This document shows positions 35,103-41,845 of a stretch of DNA of 64,000 nt, one piece after another. The notes under the pieces were generated by a model. That model worked only from the letters and a program-made list of their open reading frames with translations, was not told the DNA's origin and made no database searches. The stretch's first letter is position 1, and every line of letters starts with the position of its first letter. The stretch comes from Acinetobacter sp. ANC 7912 (GTDB lineage Bacteria; Pseudomonadota; Gammaproteobacteria; Pseudomonadales; Moraxellaceae), in NCBI RefSeq assembly GCF_039862785.1, contig NZ_CP156795.1:1612001-1676000 (forward strand), given 5' to 3'. Made by a program: the position numbers and the translations under genes.

Positions 35103-35756
35103 TTATGCCTCCTCGCCTTCACGTACCACCAGCTGGATTTGTGTCGGGTTATAGGCATTACATGGGTTATTCAATTGCGGACAGTTCGAGATCAGTACGA
35201 TCAGGTCCACTTCCGCCTTGATTTCCACATACTTGCCCGGTGCCGAAATACCATCATCAAATTTCAGGTGACCATCGGCAGTCACTGGCACATTCATAAA
35301 GAAGTTGATGTTTGGACCGATGTGACGCACGTTTAAGCCATACTTTTTCGCGACCGGATGCTTCGCCAGCGCATACATAAAGTTGTTACGGCAGCTGTGC
35401 ATTGGGTATTTGTCATGTGCATAACGGACGGTATTACTTTCACATGAACATGCACCGCCTAAAGTGTCGTGACGACCACAGTTATCGTCGTTGATTACGG
35501 CAATCGCGCGACCAAAGTTACTGTATAAAGTGGTGCCTTTTTCCAAATAAATCTGCTGGTTCATCGCTAGGGTATCGGTTGCGCTATAACGCTCTTCCGG
35601 ATTTTCAGCTGAGATAAATAAGGTATCGACTGCCTGATTCCCTTCCAGATCAATGATGCGGAAATACTGGCCTTTTTTGACTTCGCACATCCATGCTTCA
35701 CCGGCAGGACAGATTTCGCTAAGTACGGTTTTTTCGAATTGTTGTAGAGCTGTCAT
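35103..35756 (-). CDS. Urea-amidolyase-associated DUF1989 protein 2 (carboxyguanidine deiminase subunit)
   Basis: DUF1989 protein of 217 aa, the UAAP2 type always found beside ykkC-controlled carboxylases. Family landmarks are QYFRIIDLEGNQAVDTLF, LYSNFGRAIAVINDDNCGRHDTLGG (quoted in part), and NINFFMNVPV. Established work on such operons shows two DUF1989 proteins forming a carboxyguanidine deiminase that yields allophanate. Which subunit is which I do not assign. It sits 15 bases after UAAP1 and four bases before the carboxylase. Confidence 0.88.
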   Translation of the reverse strand: MTALQQFEKTVLSEICPAGEAWMCEVKKGQYFRIIDLEGNQAVDTLFISAENPEERYSATDTLAMNQQIYLEKGTTLYSNFGRAIAVINDDNCGRHDTLGGACSCESNTVRYAHDKYPMHSCRNNFMYALAKHPVAKKYGLNVRHIGPNINFFMNVPVTADGHLKFDDGISAPGKYVEIKAEVDLIVLISNCPQLNNPCNAYNPTQIQLVVREGEEA

Positions 35757-35771
35757 GGTTATTCTCCTGCC

Positions 35772-36512
35772 TTAAACGTTTGAAATTGCGTAGTAACGTG
35801 CGTTGTTCTGGAATGCACGCTGGTTCTGTGGACAGGAGTCACGACAGATATCAGTTTCGCCTAAACTATTGGCTTTAAATAGGGATAATTGGATGTCAGC
35901 CGGTTGATATTCCGCACTGTTATCCAGACCATGCGGTGCAGCAGACAGGAACACCAGACAGTCCATTTCAAAACGCAGTTCAATGATTTGATCAGTATTG
36001 TCTGAAGGGACATAAGACAATGCACCTACATCATTTGGCGTAACTTTCGAGAACAGGTTTACGGTCGCACTCAGGTCAGTCTGACCGAGTGAGAATTTAG
36101 ATAATTCAACCAACAGACCATCTAAACCACTTTGATACATGTCATTGCGGGCATCCTGAAAAGTACGGGTACCAAACTGTTTTTCAATCTGTTCAGGACG
36201 AGATGGACCACAGAAGGTATCGTTCCAGCCAGCTTCATCTTTAACGATGGATGCCATCACACGCCCCAGATCGGAATACAGCACATTGCCTGCAGTGAGG
36301 TATGCGGTATGCTGGCCTTTCAGACTGTCTGGCATGTTGTAACGTTCTAGTTTGTCTTCAGCATTGACACAGAACAGCGATACGTTGGCATTGGCACCGA
36401 GTGCCTTGAATTGCAGAACCGCACCTTTTTGAATGCGCCCGGACCAATGATGCCCTCCCGGCAGGATTTCAGTCCAAAGTGTTTGATTGTTATGATAGTC
36501 GCCCATTTGCAT
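35772..36512 (-). CDS. Urea-amidolyase-associated DUF1989 protein 1 (carboxyguanidine deiminase subunit)
   Basis: DUF1989 protein of 246 aa, first gene of the guanidine-I operon. Shared family segments include GHHWSGRIQKGAVLQFKALG (quoted in part), LYSDLGRVMASIVKD and a C-terminal Cys cluster DICRDSCPQNQ. It pairs with UAAP2 as the presumed carboxyguanidine deiminase. The ATG at 36512 follows GAGAGG; a second Met two codons on is an alternative. The riboswitch ends about 25 bases upstream. Confidence 0.88.
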   Translation of the reverse strand: MQMGDYHNNQTLWTEILPGGHHWSGRIQKGAVLQFKALGANANVSLFCVNAEDKLERYNMPDSLKGQHTAYLTAGNVLYSDLGRVMASIVKDEAGWNDTFCGPSRPEQIEKQFGTRTFQDARNDMYQSGLDGLLVELSKFSLGQTDLSATVNLFSKVTPNDVGALSYVPSDNTDQIIELRFEMDCLVFLSAAPHGLDNSAEYQPADIQLSLFKANSLGETDICRDSCPQNQRAFQNNARYYAISNV

Positions 36513-36537
36513 GACCTCTCTAAGGTTTTTGTTCCAA

Positions 36538-36630
36538 CCTCCCGGGCTTTTATCCCTCCGTGTAGCTCAAATCGAGCCGTGAACTCTCGGTCTCAGGCAC
36601 AGTTTTTTGAACCAACTGCCGGAACCCTAG
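36538..36630 (-). promoter_or_regulatory. Guanidine-I (ykkC) riboswitch
   Basis: On the minus strand the leader begins CTAGGGTTCCGG and continues with GACCGAGAG and ACGG. A GCTC/GAGC hairpin follows, then ACACGGAGGGATAAAAGCCC and the final GGGAGG. These are the invariant blocks of the class I guanidine aptamer. Downstream, AACCT could pair either with AGGTT at the aptamer's 3' end or with the AGGT of the Shine-Dalgarno, suggesting translational control. No U-tract terminator is seen. Confidence 0.95.
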
Positions 36631-36654
36631 ATCACTTTATGATGCGTAGATAAA

Positions 36655-36670
36655 TGCAAATGACGTGCCA
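36655..36670 (-). promoter_or_regulatory. Sigma-54 promoter of the guanidine-I operon
   Basis: Minus-strand TGGCACGTCATTTGCA matches the consensus TGGCACG-N4-TTGCA exactly. The start near 36644 lies just ahead of the aptamer, so the riboswitch is at the 5' end of the transcript. Confidence 0.9.
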
Positions 36671-36720
36671 GTTTAGTATTACGATTTTTCATTCAAGTAA
36701 TACTGATTTGACTTATGAAA

Positions 36721-36737
36721 TGAACAATGAAGGTGCA
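36721..36737. promoter_or_regulatory. Candidate NtrC enhancer site
   Basis: On the minus strand TGCACCTTCATTGTTCA resembles the NtrC dyad TGCACCA-N3-TGGTGCA, with one strong and one weaker half. It lies about 85 bases upstream of the predicted start, a typical NtrC distance. Confidence 0.45.
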
Positions 36738-36772
36738 AATCACGTTTTTAATGAATCAAGATGTACCAAAAA

Positions 36773-36805
36773 TAAAAAAATCCCGGCTTAAGACCGGGAT
36801 TTTTA
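36773..36805. terminator. Terminator after the LysR gene (bidirectional)
   Basis: Stem ATCCCGG/CCGGGAT with a 7-base loop, A-run on the left and T-run on the right. It isolates the LysR gene from the guanidine promoter. Confidence 0.82.
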
Positions 36806-36848
36806 AACGTTGAGATTAACCATTTCTAAATAACACTAAACATGAACG

Positions 36849-37742
36849 CTATTTCGTTAAAATTTCATGCAAGGTATGCCGTAGCCACTGATGACTGATC
36901 TTGTGATGGCAGGACATGTGCCAGTACTGTTTGACTGCATAGGTTGGGAACGCGATCGGTGCATTAAAGATTTTTAGATTGCCGCGGGACAACAACACTT
37001 CACTTAAATAATATGGCACGGTGGCGATTGCATCGGTTTCCTGCACCACCAAGCCTACACCGAGATAGCTTGGCAGACGCATCAGGATGTCACGCTTCAG
37101 TTCCAGATTCAGCAATTCGTTTTCAATATGGTAATGCCCCATCCCGGCATCAATATCAATATGAGTTTCACGCAGATAGTCTTCGGTGGTCATGCTGTCA
37201 CCAGTCAGACGCGGATGGTCTTTCGCCGCAATCACCACATAATATTGTTCAAACAATTTCTGCTGATAAAAGCCATTTTCCAGATTCGGTAAAAAACCCA
37301 GCGCCAGATCGATTTCGCCATTGGCCATCAAATAACTGGTTTCCGAGGTAATCGGGCGCACATTCAGACGGATATGTGAGGCATGTTCTTTTAAATATTG
37401 AGAGATTTTGGGCAGCAACACCAGATGCGAAACATCGGTCATGGCCAAGGTAAACTGTTGCTGCGAAGTGGCCTGATCAAAGTCGATGGTGAAATTATTA
37501 ATCGCTTCAACCTTGCTTAAAGCTTCACTGACCAACGGGAACAAATGCTTGGACAGTTCAGTTGGCAACATTTCATTGCCGATGCGTAAAAACAAGGGAT
37601 CGTGATAATGCTGACGGATTTTATTGAGCAGATTACTCACCGTCGGCTGGCTCATTTCGAGGTAATCGGCTGCCTGTGATACATTTTTGAATTTATACAC
37701 ATAATAAAAAATACTGAGCAATTTACAGTCTAGTTCAAACAC
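36849..37742 (-). CDS. LysR-family transcriptional regulator
   Basis: Regulator of 297 aa with an N-terminal winged helix (FYYVYKFKNVSQAADYLEMSQPTVSNLL) and a substrate-binding effector domain. The DNA-binding part resembles the NodD/LeuO branch rather than CysB or BenM. It is transcribed divergently from the HAD gene and ends before the guanidine-I control region. A link to guanidine use is possible by position only. The effector is unknown. Confidence 0.87.
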   Translation of the reverse strand: MFELDCKLLSIFYYVYKFKNVSQAADYLEMSQPTVSNLLNKIRQHYHDPLFLRIGNEMLPTELSKHLFPLVSEALSKVEAINNFTIDFDQATSQQQFTLAMTDVSHLVLLPKISQYLKEHASHIRLNVRPITSETSYLMANGEIDLALGFLPNLENGFYQQKLFEQYYVVIAAKDHPRLTGDSMTTEDYLRETHIDIDAGMGHYHIENELLNLELKRDILMRLPSYLGVGLVVQETDAIATVPYYLSEVLLSRGNLKIFNAPIAFPTYAVKQYWHMSCHHKISHQWLRHTLHEILTK

Positions 37743-37950
37743 AGCAACCCATTTCCTTTAACTTTTTAATCGTCTGGCTGGCTTATCATCTGCGGAAAAT
37801 TATCAAGCGCCAATGCTTAAATATAACACTTTGCACGCATTTACAATGTAATGATCCTGCCTCTTTGATAAAAAAATCATTTTATTTTTCCCTGATTAAA
37901 GTCATGCAATCCTGATTTTGATCAGGTTCCTGTTGTTCGATTAAAACTGC

Positions 37951-37979
37951 TTAACCCCCTATCCAGCCTACGCTATACT
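37951..37979 (+). promoter_or_regulatory. Sigma-70-type promoter for the HAD gene
   Basis: TTAACC and TATACT are separated by 17 bases and lie about 43 bases before the ATG. The -10 box is strong and the -35 box weak. Nothing else is clear between the LysR and HAD genes. Confidence 0.45.
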
Positions 37980-38021
37980 TGGCCGCGTAGAATTTTATGA
38001 TTGAATTAAGAAAGGTATTGG

Positions 38022-38744
38022 ATGTTTCAGGGTAAAAAGCTGGTGTGTTTTGATTTGGATGGTACCTTGATTGATTCCGTCGGCATCTGGAACCAGGTAG
38101 ATGCTGCCCTAATTCAGGAACTTTCCGGGATTGAGGTCAATTTAAATCAGATCCAGCAACAACGCGATCTACAGCTGACTGCAGTTCGACACCTGCCCGA
38201 TCCTTATCTGGAATATTGTGGTTATCTCAAAGCGCAATACGGTTTTGACCTGCCTAAAGAGGAAGTCAAAAACCGACGCTACAGCATTTCCCGGCATTTT
38301 CTTGATCATGTGGTCGAACTTAAACCACAAGCTGATTTACTGATTCAGACACTTAAACAGCAAGACATACAACTGGCCTTGACCACAACCACCAGCCTGT
38401 TCAACGTGCAGCGTTATCAGGACAATAATCAAAACATCAATCAGAAGATCAGTTTTCATAATGACTTTGCCCTGCTGCTGACCCGTGAAAATGTACAAAA
38501 TATCAAGCCACATCCGGAAGTCTATTTAAACGTACTAAAGCATTTTGGCGTTGAAGCTCAAGACTGCCTAATTGTTGAGGACTCTCTGATTGGTGTAGAG
38601 GCAGCCCACAATGCAGGTATTGAAGTCGTCGCTGTTTATGACCAGTATTCCGAACATGAAATGGATCTGATTAAAGCTAAAGCAGATTATTTTGTGCAGG
38701 ACTTTACCGAATTATTAATGCATGTGGCCGAGTCAATTGCTTGA
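38022..38744 (+). CDS. HAD-superfamily phosphatase (beta-phosphoglucomutase-like)
   Basis: HAD hydrolase of 240 aa with motif I FDLDGTLIDSV, motif II in ALTTTT, motif III IKPHPEVYLN and motif IV VEDSLIGVEAA, all intact. It is probably a sugar phosphate or phosphoglycolate-type phosphatase; the substrate cannot be read from sequence. The stop codon TGA lies within the first bases of the adjoining IS200/IS605 element, so the last one or two residues may come from the insertion. Confidence 0.85.
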   Translation: MFQGKKLVCFDLDGTLIDSVGIWNQVDAALIQELSGIEVNLNQIQQQRDLQLTAVRHLPDPYLEYCGYLKAQYGFDLPKEEVKNRRYSISRHFLDHVVELKPQADLLIQTLKQQDIQLALTTTTSLFNVQRYQDNNQNINQKISFHNDFALLLTRENVQNIKPHPEVYLNVLKHFGVEAQDCLIVEDSLIGVEAAHNAGIEVVAVYDQYSEHEMDLIKAKADYFVQDFTELLMHVAESIA

Positions 38745-38757
38745 CATCCTCTCCGAC

Positions 38758-39816
38758 CTAAAGGACGGAGATTCCTCCTGCGAGACGCCCATGTCCGAGC
38801 GCAAGAATATTCAGTGCTGAGTTTATATCTCTATCGTGGAATGTACCGCACTCCACACACTGCCATTCTCTTATTCCAAGTCCTGCTCTACCTTTCAGAC
38901 TACTGGAGCGTGAGCCGCAGCACGAGCAAGTTTGGGTGGTATAGGCTTCATTGACTTCTTCATACCATACCCCTGCGTTCTCGCATTTATACTTGAGCAT
39001 GGTTCTTAAGGTCGTCCAACCTGCATCGAGTACAGACTTAGCTAATTTTGTCTGTGCCAATGCTTTGGCATTCACATTACCAACGAAGATGGCTGCATGT
39101 TCATTCACCAGTTTATGACTGAATTGATGCAGCATATTTTGACGTAGATTTTTGATCTTGGCATGAATCGCTTTGACACGTTTTTTATTTCTTGCTCTTT
39201 GAGCAATACCAAGTTTTTGTTCATATTGACGATAGATTTTAGGCGCTTTGAACTTTACACCATCTGAGCAAGTCGCAAGGTCTTTGAGTCCTAGATCAAT
39301 GCCAATTGAGGTTTTAGCGGTGGTTTTCTCTGTTTTAATTGAATCAACCACAAGACATACATACCAACGCCCTCGGCTATCCTCGACAAACGAGCCTGTT
39401 TTAACATTGTATTTACTTAGTCCGTAACTGTCCCATAGCTTGAATTGATGCTTGCCGTATTGGACATACCCATCGGCATATTTCACCGCCACTTTTTTAA
39501 ATGGAATCCAACCGAGAGAACGTCTAGCATTTTTTTTGTTACTGACACGCCATTTTAGCTTGGCTTTTTTAAATTGCTTTCTTCGAGTAACTAATTCTTC
39601 CGCAACTGCCTGTATGGTTTGGCTGTGCAAATTGCACTCTTTTGATGTACCTTTCGTGTATTTAGCAATATCGTAAGCTGAAAAGAATTGTTGTTTTCTT
39701 TGCAAGTGTTTAAAACACAAATCATTGACATAGTTCCAGACAAAATTAACTTCAGATGCCAATTGGTCTAGCACCTTGCAATGTTTGTCTTTTATGCGTA
39801 ATTTAAGTGTCTTCAT
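38758..39816 (-). CDS. tnpB: TnpB (IS605 OrfB) RNA-guided nuclease-like protein
   Basis: TnpB of 352 aa with the RuvC fold. RuvC-I Asp is in SIGIDLGLKDLA (Asp174), and the C-terminal zinc finger CSCCG...CVECG and RuvC-III HDRDINSALNIL are intact. At the RuvC-II position, where most TnpB have a Glu (EDLN), this one reads FVGNVNAK with Gly246. Rearranged RuvC sites are known in TnpB relatives, so it may still be active through another Glu such as one in YEEVNEAY. The start is ATG at 39816; a GTG lies one codon earlier. Confidence 0.88.
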   Translation of the reverse strand: MKTLKLRIKDKHCKVLDQLASEVNFVWNYVNDLCFKHLQRKQQFFSAYDIAKYTKGTSKECNLHSQTIQAVAEELVTRRKQFKKAKLKWRVSNKKNARRSLGWIPFKKVAVKYADGYVQYGKHQFKLWDSYGLSKYNVKTGSFVEDSRGRWYVCLVVDSIKTEKTTAKTSIGIDLGLKDLATCSDGVKFKAPKIYRQYEQKLGIAQRARNKKRVKAIHAKIKNLRQNMLHQFSHKLVNEHAAIFVGNVNAKALAQTKLAKSVLDAGWTTLRTMLKYKCENAGVWYEEVNEAYTTQTCSCCGSRSSSLKGRAGLGIREWQCVECGTFHDRDINSALNILALGHGRLAGGISVL

Positions 39817-39836
39817 CACTAAAATATATTTGGTCT

Positions 39837-40250
39837 ATGGATAATAGTCAAGAGATTAGAACAGGTCGTCACTGTGTTTTTAATATGCACGTTCATTTAG
39901 TCTTTGTGGCTAAATATCGTAGAGATGTTTTTACCAAAGCTATGCTCGAAACTATGAATGAAGTATTCAAGCGCATTTGCTTAGACTTTGAAGCTAAGTT
40001 GGTAGAATTTGATGGTGAGCATGATCATGTTCATTTACTTGTGAACTATCCACCAAAAGTAGCTATTTCTAGCTTGGTTAACAGCCTAAAAGGTGCATCT
40101 AGTCGTATTTTAAGAACTAAACACCCTGAAATTAAAAACAAATTATGGGGGAATGCTTTGTGGTCGCCTAGTTATTTCGCTGCATCGTGTGGAGGTGCTC
40201 CCATTGGGATTATTAAACAATATATCCAACAACAGCAAACACCGCATTAG
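39837..40250 (+). CDS. tnpA: TnpA Y1 HUH transposase (IS200/IS605 family)
   Basis: Single-strand transposase of 137 aa. The HUH motif is HVHLLV, and the catalytic Tyr is in IIKQYIQQQ near the C-terminus. The start MDNSQEIRTGRHCVFN is at 39837, 20 bases from the divergent tnpB start; the open frame extends further upstream without reason. The domain is complete, so the element could be mobile apart from the insertion in its end. Confidence 0.87.
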   Translation: MDNSQEIRTGRHCVFNMHVHLVFVAKYRRDVFTKAMLETMNEVFKRICLDFEAKLVEFDGEHDHVHLLVNYPPKVAISSLVNSLKGASSRILRTKHPEIKNKLWGNALWSPSYFAASCGGAPIGIIKQYIQQQQTPH

Positions 40251-40290
40251 CAATCCTAGCTAATCCCCACAAGGGGGACTAGCGGATTGC
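40250..40290. repeat. Subterminal hairpin of the IS200/IS605 element
   Basis: GCAATCC pairs with GGATTGC and an inner TCCCC with GGGGGA around ACAA, immediately after the tnpA stop. Confidence 0.6.
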
Positions 40291-40314
40291 AGCCTTATAT
40301 CCCCGCCCTGAAGG

Positions 40315-41684
40315 CATAGGTATCTACACAATTTCCATGTTTTGCGTTAAATTGAAGAGCATGCTCTTCAATTTTAACATCTCTCGCTTAGATCAGCGCC
40401 TTGTCAAACGTTACAACAACCTCGTTCAACTCAATATGAATCCTCTTGCTTCACTTGCTCCTGCAATCAAAGATATTGCCTCTGCTCAAAAAAATAGTTT
40501 CGCAACGACGCAAGCTGTATGGCGGTTTTTAAATAATGATAAAATCTCATTTAAACAATTAAATGAACCTATTCAAAAACTTGCTTGTGATCAGATTAAG
40601 ACATCGCTGCATCGTTATGCTTTAGTTATTCATGATTGGTCACAAATCCAATATGTGACACATCGTAATAAAACCCAAAAACTCCAAAGGACACATCAGT
40701 ACGACTCAGGCTATGAATTACAAACGAGCTTACTTGTTGATGCTGCTTCTGGACTACCTGTTGCTCCATTAGCTCAGACCCTTTCTAGTGCTTCAGGTTG
40801 CTATTCGACATTCAATGAGCAACAGACCGAACGTAAAACCCATTTAGACTCCCTTTCTGAACAAATTCAAAAAGTTGAACAGTTTCCTCTTGATAAAACC
40901 TGCGTACATATTATTGATCGTGAAGGAGATTCCATTGCTCATCTCAGGGAATTAAGCAGTCATGGTTTTCAATGGCTTATTCGAGCAAAGGAAGGAAATC
41001 GGATTGAGCATCAGGGTGAAATATGTAAAGTTGGAGAAGTTGCTGAACGTATCGAAATACAGCAAGTGAAACCCATTTCTTATAAGGGTAATCAACATAT
41101 GCTTTATGTTGGAGAAACCAATGTTCGGCTTACCCGTGCTGCAAAATCAAATAAAAAAGATTGTTTAGGTCAAAGAGTTGCTCCTCAGAAAGGTGCTGCA
41201 ATTGAGGCTAGACTGATTATTGCGGTGGTTAAAGATATTAATGAAAAGACAGTTGCAAGATGGTCATTGATCAGTAATGTACCAACTGAGATTACCGCAG
41301 TAGAACTGACGACTTGGTATTACTGGCGTTGGTCAATCGAATGTTATTTCAAACTTCTCAAGCAAGCAGGCCATGATATTGAGTCATGGCTTCAGACTAC
41401 GCCAGAAGCGATTTTAAGGCGTTTGCTAATCAGTTGTATGGCTTGTGTGTTGACGTGGAGAGTACAGCGTTGTACAGATGAACAAAATCAGAAAGTCCGT
41501 GCATTTTTGACTAGACTTTCAGGTAGACAACAGAAAAGAGGCAAGGTAGAGAGTGCGCCTGCCATATTGGCAGGACTCTCGATTTTACTAAATACTCTTC
41601 AACTGCTCTCAGAATATTCAATAGATGAACTGAATGAAATCGCAACTATTGCACTAGGTACCTAAAGATGTGTAGATACCTATG
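40315..41684 (+). mobile_element. IS4-family insertion sequence, 1370 bp, with target duplication
   Basis: Perfect 16-bp terminal inverted repeats CATAGGTATCTACACA lie at both ends. A 9-bp direct repeat CCCTGAAGG flanks the element (40306-40314 and 41685-41693). Removing the element and one repeat restores a GCCCTGAAGGGC palindrome, the end structure of the IS200/IS605 element. The insertion is therefore younger than that element. It encodes a single transposase. Confidence 0.88.
40337..41665 (+). CDS. IS4-family DDE transposase
   Basis: Transposase of 442 aa, full length. Catalytic residues are visible: first Asp in VIHDWSQI, second in HIIDREGDS, and Glu within the YREK signature YYWRWSIECYFKLLK (Y-x2-R-x3-E-x6-K). 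A second Met (MLFNFNISRLDQ) nine codons in may be the true start. The stop lies 19 bases from the right end. No frameshift or stop interrupts it, so the element may be active. Confidence 0.92.
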   Translation: MFCVKLKSMLFNFNISRLDQRLVKRYNNLVQLNMNPLASLAPAIKDIASAQKNSFATTQAVWRFLNNDKISFKQLNEPIQKLACDQIKTSLHRYALVIHDWSQIQYVTHRNKTQKLQRTHQYDSGYELQTSLLVDAASGLPVAPLAQTLSSASGCYSTFNEQQTERKTHLDSLSEQIQKVEQFPLDKTCVHIIDREGDSIAHLRELSSHGFQWLIRAKEGNRIEHQGEICKVGEVAERIEIQQVKPISYKGNQHMLYVGETNVRLTRAAKSNKKDCLGQRVAPQKGAAIEARLIIAVVKDINEKTVARWSLISNVPTEITAVELTTWYYWRWSIECYFKLLKQAGHDIESWLQTTPEAILRRLLISCMACVLTWRVQRCTDEQNQKVRAFLTRLSGRQQKRGKVESAPAILAGLSILLNTLQLLSEYSIDELNEIATIALGT

Positions 41685-41717
41685 CCCTGAAGGGCGAGGT
41701 TTTACGGCTAAAGGGAT

Positions 41718-41827
41718 AAAAAGATGCCATGAATACGAGGCATTCATAGCATCGGGATATTATCTCTGGAATCTTTAGCTTAGAGCATTGGTAGGCTCTT
41801 TTATAGAGCAAACCTAATTAACAAGAT
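41718..41827 (-). pseudogene. Remnant of a duplicated small-lipoprotein gene 3' end and terminator
   Basis: On the minus strand this stretch matches, with many changes, the last codons and downstream terminator of the lipoprotein gene at 46841-47191. Shared pieces include CTTGT, CTATAAAA (for CTACAAAA), AATGCTCTAA, AGAGATAA and the GATG-CATGAAT hairpin ending ATGGCATCTTTTT. The reading frame is broken and only about 110 bases survive, next to the insertion elements. Confidence 0.6.
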
Positions 41828-41845
41828 TTTCGAATTTGTTTCATA

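Larger units (their letters stand above)
38743..41712. mobile_element. IS200/IS605-family element (tnpB and tnpA divergent), interrupted by an IS4-family element
   Basis: The left end holds the hairpin CTCCG-CC/GG-CGGAG (38751-38770) directly after tnpB, the usual right-end structure from which the guide RNA is made. The other end has a 7-bp stem GCAATCC/GGATTGC after tnpA and a CCCCGCCCTGAAGGGCGAGG-type palindrome that is now split by another insertion. There are no terminal inverted repeats, as expected for HUH transposition. Outer boundaries are approximate to about ten bases because the target tetranucleotide was not established. Confidence 0.75.

Noticed and set aside
40313..41686. TA target duplication of the IS4-type element
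   Set aside because: The 9-bp CCCTGAAGG repeat with 16-bp inverted repeats explains both ends and matches IS4-family habits better.
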